Shown here piece after piece: positions 25,201-33,146 of a DNA stretch of 38,115 nucleotides; position 1 is the stretch's first letter; each line of letters opens with the position of its first letter. The notes below the pieces were generated by a model. That model searched no databases. It was not told the DNA's origin and worked only from the letters and a program-made list of their open reading frames with translations. The stretch covers positions 1 through 38,115 of the forward strand of contig JBNKEI010000002.1 in NCBI GenBank assembly GCA_050288705.1, in the 5' to 3' direction. The stretch is from JBNKEI01 sp050288705. Lineage in GTDB: Bacteria; Myxococcota; Myxococcia; Myxococcales; UBA5297. The position numbers were made by a program, and so were the translations under genes.

Positions 25201-26685
25201 CTAGATGGCTGTCGAAAAAAACACTCCCAATTGGTAGCTATCAAAAACATCATAGTGACCATCGCCACTCAGCTTCCATTGCCTTATAACTTGACCAAGA
25301 ATCGACACCATGTTCATCACTTGAAACCTCACCTCAGCAATGCCCAGCGCATTATCTTTGTCAAACAAGGCGCAAAGCTTCTCGAAATCGCTCTTGAGGT
25401 AATAAGCTCCAAGCTTGAAACCAAACAACTCAGGAAAAAGCACTCGCAACAAAACTCGGGAGTTCGAAGAACCTTGGTAATCTTCGAAAGCCCCATGAAG
25501 AGTCCAAGCACCTGCTAAGCGCATAGTTAGCTCGCCATAGTAGCCATTTCTTAGCGCGCCAGATCCTCCGTCGTTGAGGTATTCAAGCTTGGTTTTGCCA
25601 TCCCGATACAAGTTCCGCTGGATTTCATATAAATAATCGAAATAGACAGGCAAGTACCGAGCCCCTAGCAGTCTATATTCGAGCCGAGATTGCAAAGTCA
25701 GCATAGGCAAAGGGTACACTCCCAGCAATATTCCTGAATGAAATCCTGCTCCTTCACCACCTAGGTAATTCCAATCAGTGTAGGGAGTGATATCGAATAG
25801 TTCAGAAGAGACAAGATTATATTCAACATCTAAGCCAACCGCAGCGAATGCTCGCGTTGGCCCTTGCCAATTGCCTTTTGAATCGACCGTGTTTGCCGCA
25901 TGCTTCGTAGGCGCGGCAGCGTCTACGTATATGCTTGTCCCCACGACCAGCCGCTGGAGCGGCGAACAGAAGTCCAAAAAATTCCCGGGGCGTATAAATA
26001 CCCTGCCTCCCAAAAGTCGTGGGGCAGAGATACTTTGTAACATGGTCTCAACGCCGCCATAAAAAAAACTGATGTTTGCACGCACACCTGCCTGGAAATG
26101 GTCAAAATCAATAGAATTATAGTAACCGGCCATCAAGGTGCCGTGCCCAAGCGAAACCTCAGTAAGCGCTCCAATACGTGCGTATATCGATTCGGAAGGA
26201 TTTCCATAATCGACAAATCGAAATATTCTCAAATAGTCAGAAAATTCGTCCCAATCTTCGCGCCGTAATTGGAAGTGATTAGTCTTGGCGGACAACGAGT
26301 AGACACGAAAACGCAACGGCGCCTGAAGTCCAATATGAACTGGACCGAAGTCAAAGGTGGTGAATGCCATAATTGACAGCAATAGACTCTCATCAATTCT
26401 TAGGATGCCTATCCCAGCTCCTATTCGGGAATCCTCTTGAGTGATTTTCCCTAAATCCGGAGCGCCGCCGGCAAAATCAAGGCCAGAATCAGGAACTGAC
26501 CGACGAGAATCGCGAGCTGAACAAAATGAGGGGGCAGAAACCCTATCGACAGGTACTGACATTTCTCTTTCTTCTAGCTTCTCATCTATATTTTCGTCGG
26601 AAGATACTTGGGAGGATATTTCTGCGCTTGTCACTCCCACCGCCCACCAAGCAGCAAAAAAAGACAAAGCAGCTACCATTCGCAT
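25201..26685 (-). CDS. Putative outer-membrane beta-barrel protein
   Basis: The 494-residue product has a signal peptide (MRMVAALSFFAAWWAVGVTS, cleavage after TSA), a Ser/Glu/Asp-rich segment of about 60 residues, then many short alternating amphipathic strands rich in Gly, Tyr and Phe, ending in a strand with YQLGVFFSTAI. Length and strand pattern fit a 14-18-strand barrel. I recognise no named porin or transporter family. It begins 50 bases after the terminator of the phosphofructokinase gene and stands as a separate unit. A second in-frame ATG two codons in is an alternative start. The barrel call is by pattern, not by homology. Confidence 0.7.
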   Translation of the reverse strand: MRMVAALSFFAAWWAVGVTSAEISSQVSSDENIDEKLEEREMSVPVDRVSAPSFCSARDSRRSVPDSGLDFAGGAPDLGKITQEDSRIGAGIGILRIDESLLLSIMAFTTFDFGPVHIGLQAPLRFRVYSLSAKTNHFQLRREDWDEFSDYLRIFRFVDYGNPSESIYARIGALTEVSLGHGTLMAGYYNSIDFDHFQAGVRANISFFYGGVETMLQSISAPRLLGGRVFIRPGNFLDFCSPLQRLVVGTSIYVDAAAPTKHAANTVDSKGNWQGPTRAFAAVGLDVEYNLVSSELFDITPYTDWNYLGGEGAGFHSGILLGVYPLPMLTLQSRLEYRLLGARYLPVYFDYLYEIQRNLYRDGKTKLEYLNDGGSGALRNGYYGELTMRLAGAWTLHGAFEDYQGSSNSRVLLRVLFPELFGFKLGAYYLKSDFEKLCALFDKDNALGIAEVRFQVMNMVSILGQVIRQWKLSGDGHYDVFDSYQLGVFFSTAI

Positions 26686-26734
26686 GATTCAAGCTCTACT
26701 CAAAAACCAAACCGCGACACAAGATCGTATTAAC

Positions 26735-26765
26735 AAAAAAGCCACCGGGCGCGAAACCTGGTGGC
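26735..26765 (-). terminator. Rho-independent terminator of phosphofructokinase gene
   Basis: On the minus strand GCCACC and GGTGGC (plus coordinates 26760-26765 and 26741-26746) form a GC-rich stem followed directly by TTTTTT (26735-26740). It lies about 50 bases after the phosphofructokinase stop and ends that transcript before the barrel gene. Confidence 0.85.
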
Positions 26766-26817
26766 TAATTACTGATCTGCTTAGTTTGTTTACACTGGAA
26801 AACTTGCTTTTTTTACC

Positions 26818-28077
26818 TCAAAAAAAACTCGCCGGTTGCCCAGTAGCGGCTAGCACCGCATGCCAATCCATTCCTTGAGGATCAAGGCATTTCTTGGAGG
26901 CAGCTAGCATTTCCATAGGAACATGGCAAAAGACATCATGCACCAACCCAATCACCAGTCCCGACTTGCCAGCCATTCCCGCATGTACCGCATTTCTGGC
27001 AAACCGATCACACAATATAGCGTCTTCAGCATCTGCAGGAACGCTACGAATCAAGTAACTAGGATCAAAATAACGTAGATTGACTGGAATCTGTTCTTGC
27101 CGGAACCAATCTTCAATTCGACTGCGTAAATACAACCCAATGTCCTTAAGCTTTACATTTCCAGAATCATCACGCTCTTGCGAAAGACCATCGAGCAAGT
27201 CTTGCCCTGCTCCCTCTGCAATTACAATGACCGCATGAGCTCGCTTGAGCACTCGATTTTTTAGCGTATTCAAAAAACCGCGCTCGCCTTCCATCTTAAA
27301 AGGCACCTCCGGAACCAAGCAAAAATTGACATCCTGGCTAGCTACAGTAGCACCAGCCGCAATGAATCCGGCGTGACGCCCCATCAGCTTGACTATGCTG
27401 ATTCCATTTGGAACGCTATGCGCCTCGGTGTGCGCGCAAGTAATAACCTTACATGCTTCTTCCACCGCAGTAAGATAACCAAAAGTTCGTGACACATAAG
27501 CCACATCGTTATCGATAGTCTTGGGAATACCTATTACCGACAAAGGATATCCCCGACTACGCGCCGCTTGAAAGAGGGCATTACCTCCACGCTGAGTACC
27601 ATCTCCACCAACAACGAACAGTATGTTCACCCCGCGACTAATAAGGTTATCCACCGCCACATTCATGTCCACTGGTCCTCGGGAACTACCTAAGACAGTC
27701 CCTCCCTCGCGATGAATATCATCCACATATTCGGGCGTGAGCATCACTGGCTCACGAGCGCGGTTGGGGTCCAAACCCCTGTACCCGTCGCGAAAACCCA
27801 GCACTTGCTTCACGCCATAAATATGGTGCAGCTCCAAGAAAATCGAGCGGATAACATTGTTGAGCCCCGGACACAATCCGCCGCAGGTCACTATGCTGGC
27901 GCAGGTCTTTTGAGGATCAAAGTACAACTTGGAACGAGCCCCCGCCAATTCGAACTCCTGTCCTCCTGTTGATTGGCCTTCTCCGCGCACAATTTTTGTG
28001 GGAATGCGAAGTTGGTCACTGACAGTGTGCGAGATTGGCGAGGAAAATCTGGCCTCTCCTAAATTCATGATTTCCAT
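26818..28077 (-). CDS. 6-phosphofructokinase, plant/spirochaete-type (ATP-dependent likely)
   Basis: This is a phosphofructokinase of about 419 residues, longer than the 320-residue E. coli PfkA. Motifs are CGGLCPGLNNVIR, GGDGTQRGG, PKTIDND and MGRHAGFIAA. The Gly in GGDGT favours ATP as phosphoryl donor (PPi enzymes have Asp there), while the Lys of PKTIDND is found in PPi enzymes; the combination GGDGT plus PKTIDND typifies the plant/Treponema-type ATP enzymes, so ATP is the likelier donor, to be tested. It catalyses fructose-6-phosphate to fructose-1,6-bisphosphate. The frame opens at a GTG at 28125, but homologous sequence begins near MEIMNLGEARFSSP (Met 28077 or 28068); 28077 is chosen. 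A terminator follows. Confidence 0.92.
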   Translation of the reverse strand: MEIMNLGEARFSSPISHTVSDQLRIPTKIVRGEGQSTGGQEFELAGARSKLYFDPQKTCASIVTCGGLCPGLNNVIRSIFLELHHIYGVKQVLGFRDGYRGLDPNRAREPVMLTPEYVDDIHREGGTVLGSSRGPVDMNVAVDNLISRGVNILFVVGGDGTQRGGNALFQAARSRGYPLSVIGIPKTIDNDVAYVSRTFGYLTAVEEACKVITCAHTEAHSVPNGISIVKLMGRHAGFIAAGATVASQDVNFCLVPEVPFKMEGERGFLNTLKNRVLKRAHAVIVIAEGAGQDLLDGLSQERDDSGNVKLKDIGLYLRSRIEDWFRQEQIPVNLRYFDPSYLIRSVPADAEDAILCDRFARNAVHAGMAGKSGLVIGLVHDVFCHVPMEMLAASKKCLDPQGMDWHAVLAATGQPASFF

Positions 28078-28081
28078 GTGC

Positions 28082-28112
28082 GCTATAGTCGGAAAACTCG
28101 GCTTACTGTCAA
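28082..28112 (-). promoter_or_regulatory. Candidate promoter of the phosphofructokinase gene
   Basis: On the minus strand TTGACA (28107-28112) is a perfect -35 box, and TATAGC (28082-28087) a fair -10 box, 19 bases apart. The start site would fall at or next to the ATG at 28077, implying a leaderless or nearly leaderless mRNA. The long spacing weakens the call. Confidence 0.3.
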
Positions 28113-28191
28113 GAGAAGTAAACACTTTTTTTCAAACCTCACTGTTTAAAACAGTTTGTGGTGTCCATACTTGACTTGCAAAGGATAAGCC

Positions 28192-28632
28192 ATGAACGAC
28201 GACAATCGCGGTTGGGACGAAGTGTCACTAAAACTGCGAACAAGTAATCGTCAGATTTTGGTAGTAGATGACGATCCTGACTTGTGCGACTTTGTTCGAG
28301 AAGCATTGGAAAATGCTCACTACGAAGTTCGGGTAGCGAAGGACGGAGCAGCCGCCTTAGCCGCGCTGGCGCGGGAGATCCCAGATGTTCTACTACTGGA
28401 TATTCGCATGCCTCGTATTACTGGCGACGAAGTCCTCGATTTGCTAGCAAGCATCAAGCATCATCCCCCGATTGTGGTAATGACTGCCGCCTCGTCGGCT
28501 CGTGACCTAGCATTAGCTCACCGCAATCCGTTCTACCTTCCCAAGCCATTTGATGAAGCTCTTTTACTTGCTACCGTAGAGACTGCGCTAGAAGCCTTAG
28601 AACAGCCTGAGATCTCAGAAAACAATCATTAA
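28192..28632 (+). CDS. Single-domain response regulator
   Basis: The 146-residue protein is a receiver domain with a short N-terminal extension of about 20 residues. Phosphorylation-site residues are complete: D26-D28 (VVDDDP), D70 (LLLDIRMPRITG), T98 (VMTAAS) and K118 (LPKPF). There is no output domain, so it acts by protein contact or as a phosphate relay. AAAGGA lies six bases before the ATG. It is divergent from the phosphofructokinase gene. Its kinase cannot be read from context; the hybrid kinase 13 kb away is a possibility only. Confidence 0.92.
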   Translation: MNDDNRGWDEVSLKLRTSNRQILVVDDDPDLCDFVREALENAHYEVRVAKDGAAALAALAREIPDVLLLDIRMPRITGDEVLDLLASIKHHPPIVVMTAASSARDLALAHRNPFYLPKPFDEALLLATVETALEALEQPEISENNH

Positions 28633-28700
28633 GAAAGCTTCCGGATGGCGTCGCGGTTACAACCTTTCTGGCCAAGTGGATGCCGGGTTACGTCCGTGTT

Positions 28701-28991
28701 TTATGTATTTGGCTCGCGTTTTTTGGCCTGACTAAATTCGTGTTCGACGTCTGCCATGCTTTGGTATTGCTTTTCTACCATCGTTTCGATGCGTCGCAGC
28801 ACGTGATCGCGCACACCTTTTCCTTCAGCATGTTTTATCAAATCCACTTTTGAAGCCGGATAATCGATTCCTGAAAACGACTTCGCGATTTCCGCGGCCG
28901 ACACCGGTTGCTCTACGTCTCCATGGAGTTTTTCGCCACGTGCAGTCTGCTGAGCTTCAGAACCTGTAAAGCCACGTTTTTCTTCTGCCAT
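28701..28991 (-). CDS. DUF2795 family small protein
   Basis: The 96-residue protein contains the DUF2795 pattern, in which a YPASK..LI.HA sequence is followed by a helical stretch: here GIDYPASKVDLIKHAEGKGV and LRRIETMVEKQYQSMADVEH. DUF2795 proteins are small, helical and of unknown function, some in actinobacteria and deltaproteobacteria. GGGGAGG three bases before the ATG is a strong ribosome site, so it is likely well translated. It stands alone, with the response regulator convergent and the zeta toxin gene upstream on the same strand. Confidence 0.82.
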   Translation of the reverse strand: MAEEKRGFTGSEAQQTARGEKLHGDVEQPVSAAEIAKSFSGIDYPASKVDLIKHAEGKGVRDHVLRRIETMVEKQYQSMADVEHEFSQAKKREPNT

Positions 28992-29106
28992 TGTCCTCCC
29001 CTTTCCGGCTTAAACTACATCCACCTTTCAAATCTATATCCATCGCAAAGTGGCGGCAGTCAGCATCAGGGAGAATTTTACGAAACAATTAGCATGCGTA
29101 ACTCAT

Positions 29107-29130
29107 ACCTGGCTTTTTATCTTGCCAGGT
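29107..29130 (-). terminator. Hairpin at the end of the zeta-toxin gene
   Basis: ACCTGGC (29107-29113) and GCCAGGT (29124-29130) are exact complements around a ten-base loop that contains the stop codon of the toxin gene. No T run follows on the minus strand, so it may be a weak terminator or a 3' stabiliser. Confidence 0.35.
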
Positions 29131-29740
29131 GCAGTTTCAGCCGCTTAATCGCAGCACTGGCCAGTGGCTTTGCCCACTCTGGCATGGGGTTAACAGGCCA
29201 AAAATCAAACCCGTCGCCCCGAAGGGAAAACAAACACACTGGATTAGGACCACCTTCGTCGGCAGGCGCCGAGTTATCAAACACACAAACTGCCGCACAT
29301 CGCGGTATCAAGCCCATCATGTTGTGAATAGCTCCAGTCCAGCGCTTGCGAATTTTCGCTTCCGGAATAGAATGACCACCTCTAGCAACCCGCGCAGCCA
29401 CCCGGTCGATATGCAGCTCAGGCGAGACCAATCCACAAAAAAAAATCCTCACTTCCTGTCCACGATCCATAGCATCATGAAGCAATTGGCAAATTGAATT
29501 ACCCCCCAATGTCGTTTCGAAAGTGTAATCTTGCCCTTCATCAACAGCCCTAGAAAGCAGGTTAAACCCCGTTTTCCAAGATCTAACGTTAGCCTCGGCC
29601 TGAGAGAGCGAGCTATTAGCATCCATCAAACACCGGGCCACTTCATCGGGGTTGAAGTACTCGCCACCCATGCCACGTAAACTTGCGCCAACCACCGAGC
29701 TTTTGCCTGCGCCATTAACGCCAGCAATGACCGTAATCAC
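29117..29740 (-). CDS. Zeta-toxin-like P-loop kinase
   Basis: The 207-residue protein starts with a P-loop, MITVIAGVNGAGKSSV, followed by FNPDEVARCL, an ETT motif (FETTLGG) and the Arg-rich lid VARGGHSIPEAKIRKRWTG. This is the arrangement of zeta-toxin/AAA-like kinases, which in the epsilon-zeta and PezAT systems phosphorylate UDP-N-acetylglucosamine and block cell-wall synthesis. All core motifs are present, so it looks intact. Its start overlaps the end of the preceding small gene by four bases (ATGA), as in toxin-antitoxin operons. A non-toxic kinase role is the alternative, since many chromosomal relatives are untested. Confidence 0.85.
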   Translation of the reverse strand: MITVIAGVNGAGKSSVVGASLRGMGGEYFNPDEVARCLMDANSSLSQAEANVRSWKTGFNLLSRAVDEGQDYTFETTLGGNSICQLLHDAMDRGQEVRIFFCGLVSPELHIDRVAARVARGGHSIPEAKIRKRWTGAIHNMMGLIPRCAAVCVFDNSAPADEGGPNPVCLFSLRGDGFDFWPVNPMPEWAKPLASAAIKRLKLHLAR

Positions 29741-29967
29741 TGAGCTTCTGTTCTTCCAGGCTGATATGTTTTGCGCAAACTATCTGGTGTTGCAGAGAAT
29801 AACGCATCAGCAGCCTGACGAGATTGGCACGAGGTAATACGGCGATATAACGCCTCGTATTCATCAGCTTCCTCAATAATTTCCTTTTCCTTAACCCTCT
29901 CGACAAGCTCAGCATAAAGCGCTTTCATTCGTACCATTTCCTCATAGCGATCGACGCTCATAATCAC
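29737..29967 (-). CDS. C-terminal part of a Phd/YefM-like antitoxin
   Basis: This 76-residue frame starts with GTG overlapping the previous stop (GTGA). It begins MIMSVDRYEEMVRMKALYAE. Reading upstream in the same frame gives LRRRDAAVIMSVDRYEE, which is the classic second half of Phd/YefM antitoxins (R-G-x-x-A-V-I-M-S-x-x-x-Y-E). The N-terminal half appears in the preceding frame, so this may be a fragment of one split gene and not an independent protein. The C-terminus, a helical Glu/Lys-rich segment, would bind the toxin. The four-base overlap with the zeta gene indicates coupled translation. Confidence 0.7.
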   Translation of the reverse strand: MIMSVDRYEEMVRMKALYAELVERVKEKEIIEEADEYEALYRRITSCQSRQAADALFSATPDSLRKTYQPGRTEAQ

Positions 29968-30188
29968 TGCTGCATCACGTCTACGTAGCTGCAGCGCATA
30001 ATACCGCGCCCCTGGCTTATCTCTGCCAGAGAAGCTTCGATACGACGCCCAAAGTCCTTTCCTCCCTTACTAGCTAATGATGATATTGGAGAGAGCCAAC
30101 CAAGATTCTGCATAAGACGCTTGGCATGCCCTATCAGGCCGCTCTGCTTGGCCAGGTTTTCGCACTGGACAATGAAGTCGCTAATCAT
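29964..30188 (-). CDS. N-terminal part of the split antitoxin, or separate small protein
   Basis: The 74-residue frame starts at an ATG with AGGAG eight bases upstream, the best ribosome site of the operon. Its last third, KDFGRRIEASLAEISQG (44-60), looks like the first helix of Phd antitoxins; the remaining residues after that lack sense in this frame. A -1 shift at the GGGG run on the minus strand (plus 30009-30012) joins it to the next frame as SQGARYYALQLRRRDAAVIM, continuing SVDRYEEM, a good Phd sequence. The joined protein would be about 150 residues with a 40-residue extension. Either a frameshift mutation, a sequence error or programmed frameshifting could explain this. The frame alone has no recognised family. 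Confidence 0.55.
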   Translation of the reverse strand: MISDFIVQCENLAKQSGLIGHAKRLMQNLGWLSPISSLASKGGKDFGRRIEASLAEISQGRGIMRCSYVDVMQQ

Positions 30189-30277
30189 AAGAAAGTCTCC
30201 TAAAGCGACCTAAAAAATAATAATAACTCCTCGGTGCCACAAAAACCACCATTGCCACTTTGTAAAAATTACTTTGG

Positions 30278-31384
30278 TCAACCAACAAAAAAAGAAGCAA
30301 TAAGCGCCGCCACGGAAATAAGCATAATGAGTCCCAACAATGTCCATACGATGATACTTTTCCAATCTTCTAGCCCAAGCGCAGACTGCGAAGCGGTGGT
30401 TGGGCTTGGAGAAATCGCTCCTGCATCTACTTGGTTGCTGGAATCCCTGTTAACTTCATTTGAAAGTTGCTGGGAGTCTGCGGGATAACCCGATTCGCTG
30501 GTCTCCAAAGAAAATTTTTCTGCAGGGCTGCCATCTTCACTTAATGCTTGGTCATCAGCAGACACGTTATCCGCTTCTCGCTCCCCCTCTTCTTCCTCCT
30601 TCTCTTCCTCCTTCTCTTCCTCTCTCTCCTCGAGAGCTATTAAGAACGGGTCTCCTGATTCCGGCTTGGGTGGTGAATCCGAAAGGTCCAAAGGATCAAC
30701 AAACAATAATCGCGTTCCCCCAATCTCTATTTGATCGCGATTTTTCAAGGCCTGGCTCTCTACTTTCACGCCATTAATTTGAAGACCGTTACGGCTCTTA
30801 AGATCTTCGATATATGTTCCCGACCAATCTCTGCGAAGCTTGGCGTGCCGACGAGAAACTAGCTCATCATCTAATTGGATATCCGCATTTAGCTCTCGAC
30901 CAACAATAAGCTCCTGCGCATTCTTGATTTCAAAACGAGAACCTTCGAGCTTTCCGTTCATAATCCGAATAAATGGTTCTTTTTTTGATGCAAAATCTTG
31001 TAAATGATTCTGGATAAACAATCGAGTATCTGGATAATCACCTTCGTCGCTGGAATCATGCAAAGAAGCGTCCATGATCCTGCTAAACTGAACATCGTAA
31101 GGGCCAATAGCAATTGAATCACCTTCATTCAACAAGCGCTTCTCTCCTGGAGGTAGCGATACTCCATTGACTCTAGTTCCGAAAGCACTTTCGGTGTCTT
31201 CAATTAGATAAAGCTCGCCCTCGCGAACAATGCGAGCATGACGACGCGAAACTACTGATTCCACTAGGACAAGGTCATTGGACTGATCTCGGCCAATACA
31301 AATTACATCACCGGCAAACGACGCTTCTTGGTAAGAAGCTTCATCTGCTCCAACTTTCCAGCTAACCCCTAGTTTAACCACCAT
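30278..31384 (-). CDS. Double FHA-domain membrane protein
   Basis: The 368-residue protein has two forkhead-associated phosphothreonine-binding domains: FHA1 about 25-100 (GRDQSND at 31-37, VSRRHA at 45-50, RVNG at 71-74) and FHA2 about 157-230 (GRELNAD at 162-168, VSRRHA at 177-182, QINGV). Then comes an acidic stretch of Glu/Lys repeats (about 251-272), a Ser/Asp/Gln-rich linker and one C-terminal transmembrane helix (IVWTLLGLIMLISVAALIAS). It is likely tail-anchored in the inner membrane with the FHA domains in the cytoplasm, binding phosphothreonine partners of a Ser/Thr kinase not in this window. It follows the TPR-lipoprotein gene by 34 bases and is probably cotranscribed with it. Confidence 0.92.
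   Translation of the reverse strand: MVVKLGVSWKVGADEASYQEASFAGDVICIGRDQSNDLVLVESVVSRRHARIVREGELYLIEDTESAFGTRVNGVSLPPGEKRLLNEGDSIAIGPYDVQFSRIMDASLHDSSDEGDYPDTRLFIQNHLQDFASKKEPFIRIMNGKLEGSRFEIKNAQELIVGRELNADIQLDDELVSRRHAKLRRDWSGTYIEDLKSRNGLQINGVKVESQALKNRDQIEIGGTRLLFVDPLDLSDSPPKPESGDPFLIALEEREEEKEEEKEEEEGEREADNVSADDQALSEDGSPAEKFSLETSESGYPADSQQLSNEVNRDSSNQVDAGAISPSPTTASQSALGLEDWKSIIVWTLLGLIMLISVAALIASFFVG
30586..30634 (+). repeat. Short 12-bp tandem repeat coding for the Glu/Lys stretch
   Basis: Copies of the 12-base unit CTCTTCCTCCTT, with decay at both ends, occur about three times within the FHA gene and encode a Glu-rich segment with interspersed Lys. Such repeats can change copy number by slippage without shifting the frame. 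Confidence 0.6.
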
Positions 31385-31418
31385 AAGCGCCTAAGGCAGA
31401 ATTTTATTCTCTAAATCT

Positions 31419-32450
31419 CTATTCCAGCAACTTCGAGCATATTTCTCGTTCAGGAATGATTTCCTCCTCGGACGAGTAATTCAAACATTTTCTACACAGC
31501 CTGGATACTTCCTTTTTCTCCATGAAACGCTGCTTAATTCCAGCCAAAACACAGTAACAACTTCCAAATCGACCATCAATCTTAATGCACTTTTCTAACT
31601 CTTGTACCGCTTCCGAAAGCATACCTTGGTCACGCCATGCGATTGCCTGATTATAATGTGTTTCTGGAGTATCCGAGCCTCCTTTTTTAATAGCTTCTAT
31701 TGCTGGAGACTGCAATGCGCAGCCACGAACAGCAAGGGCCAAATTATTGCGACATTCGGCATGCCCTTCATCAACCAATAAACAGCTCTTGTAGGCATCT
31801 ACGGCTTCACACTGTTTCCCGGCCCCCTGCAATGCCAATCCTAAGTGATAGTAAGCAATAACAAATTTTGGGTCCAACTCCAGCGCCCTGAGACACCTGC
31901 TTATAGCTTGAGAAAAATTTCTTTCCTTCAGCGAAATAACACAAAGATTAAGATACGGATCAGCAACATTAGGATTTATTTCGATCATCTTTGAATAACA
32001 AACTTTTGCATCCGAAACACGTTTTAGATGCGAAAGGGTAACACAAAGATTATAGCGCGCTTCCAGAAACCCGGGATCGACACGTAAAGCCGCTCGAAAA
32101 GAATCGTAGGCTCTCCCATAAGATTTCTCATCTCGGTAGATTACTCCCAACGCATTATGGGCCATCGCAAAATCGTTGTTTAGACGCAACGCCTTGATAC
32201 ACATTTTCTTGGCCCTAGCAAGGTCTCCGCGCGTGTACCAAAGAACACACATATTCGCAAAGGGCTCCGGGTAGTCTGGATTATATTCCAACGCGAGCTC
32301 GAAACGTTGCTGCGCTTTATCTAGATTGCCGTCCTGTAGATACTTTACTCCATAGTCATTATGTTCCTGGGCCAACGGATGGATGACCGATGGTGTCGAG
32401 CATCCCCAGAACGCCATTGCGACGCATATGCCTATCAAAATACGCTTCAT
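31419..32450 (-). CDS. TPR-repeat lipoprotein with regular Cys pairs
   Basis: The product (343 residues from the ATG at 32450) has a lipoprotein signal peptide with the lipobox AFWGC and then a chain of about eight TPR repeats (AQQRFELALEYNPDYPEP, AYDSFRAALRVDPGFLEA, AISRCLRALELDPKFVIA). It is related in outline to PilF/Tgl pilotins, which assemble the type IV pilus secretin, but no pil genes are here. Three consecutive-type repeats carry one Cys in helix A and one in helix B, 14-15 residues apart, and further Cys lie in later repeats. In the oxidising periplasm these could be disulfides. A start at 32489 would add 13 residues. It shares a unit with the FHA gene and is divergent from the next barrel gene. 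Confidence 0.88.
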   Translation of the reverse strand: MKRILIGICVAMAFWGCSTPSVIHPLAQEHNDYGVKYLQDGNLDKAQQRFELALEYNPDYPEPFANMCVLWYTRGDLARAKKMCIKALRLNNDFAMAHNALGVIYRDEKSYGRAYDSFRAALRVDPGFLEARYNLCVTLSHLKRVSDAKVCYSKMIEINPNVADPYLNLCVISLKERNFSQAISRCLRALELDPKFVIAYYHLGLALQGAGKQCEAVDAYKSCLLVDEGHAECRNNLALAVRGCALQSPAIEAIKKGGSDTPETHYNQAIAWRDQGMLSEAVQELEKCIKIDGRFGSCYCVLAGIKQRFMEKKEVSRLCRKCLNYSSEEEIIPEREICSKLLE

Positions 32451-32532
32451 GTAGGCCAAATTGTACGAAGTATCTACAAACCGAGTCAACTGTTTGCTTT
32501 ATTTCTACCTTTTTTTGGGTACACTATATCGT

Positions 32533-33078
32533 ATGCTCTCCAACAAACCACCATCGTTATTGTTGTTTCAGTGCGCCAGTTGGGTTTTCGTACTAATCAC
32601 AATGAGTAACGCCTGGGCGCAATTTGCCAATCACTCAGTGGGGTTTCAAGCAGGATATGTACATATCATGGAGCCTCGTGAACAAAATGTGGGAAGCGGG
32701 GCAAATTTTGGAGTCGAATACAGCGTCTATATTGAAAACGGATTCGACCTGCATATGCGATGTTTAGTGGGAATTCACCAACAGCAAGTTCCTTCCAAGA
32801 ACGTAGTGGGTATTTTTCCAGCCATCGGAATCCGCTATCTATTAAGCGAGGAGGTGTTTCGGCCATACATAGGAGCGAGTATTGCGTACATGGCATTTTT
32901 GACTGATAAATACTCATCCAGGGTTAGCCTCAGCCCCTATGCTGGTTTCGAGTACTTCGCTGACGAAAATTTTGCCGTTGGACTCCAGGCAGAGTACTTG
33001 CCTATCATTTCCTTAAACGACCCGGTAGTTCACAGCCTCGCCGGGGTAGCCAAGGTATCTTGGGGTTGGTCTTTGTAG
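32533..33078 (+). CDS. Small outer-membrane beta-barrel protein
   Basis: The product (181 residues from the ATG at 32533) has a signal peptide ending SNAWA and then eight or so short amphipathic strands (VGFQAGYVHI, FGVEYSVYI, FDLHMRCLVGI, GIFPAIGIRYLL, PYIGASIAYMAFL, LSPYAGFEYF, FAVGLQAEYL, GVAKVSWGWSL), ending in an aromatic C-terminal strand as outer-membrane barrels do. It fits the OmpX/OmpW-size class but no family is certain. The frame is open back to 32461; the signal peptide decides the start. It is divergent from the TPR gene and precedes the efflux operon by 73 bases. Confidence 0.72.
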   Translation: MLSNKPPSLLLFQCASWVFVLITMSNAWAQFANHSVGFQAGYVHIMEPREQNVGSGANFGVEYSVYIENGFDLHMRCLVGIHQQQVPSKNVVGIFPAIGIRYLLSEEVFRPYIGASIAYMAFLTDKYSSRVSLSPYAGFEYFADENFAVGLQAEYLPIISLNDPVVHSLAGVAKVSWGWSL

Positions 33079-33110
33079 GCAGGTTCAGATTCGACGCTTC
33101 CACATCCACG

Positions 33111-33146
33111 CTTTCCTGTGCATTTTGAATGTACAAGACAGGAAAG
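33111..33146 (+). promoter_or_regulatory. Hairpin covering the Shine-Dalgarno of the efflux operon
   Basis: CTTTCCTGT (33111-33119) is exactly complementary to ACAGGAAAG (33138-33146). The 3' arm contains the AGGAAAG ribosome site of the adaptor gene at 33151. Inside the 18-base loop CATT (33121-33124) can pair with AATG (33128-33131). In RNA this would hide the ribosome site and control translation, or terminate the upstream gene weakly, since no T run follows. Confidence 0.55.

Noticed and set aside
29964..30188. Small gene as a third, independent toxin-antitoxin component
   Set aside because: Possible, but the Phd-like sequence obtained by a single -1 shift is a simpler explanation; kept as an alternative.
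30586..30634. CT-rich repeat as a CRISPR or regulatory repeat
   Set aside because: It is a low-complexity coding repeat in frame with the Glu/Lys stretch of the FHA protein.
32494..32525. Promoter TTGCTT / TACACT giving a leaderless barrel transcript
   Set aside because: The spacing of about 20 bases is too long and the boxes are weak.
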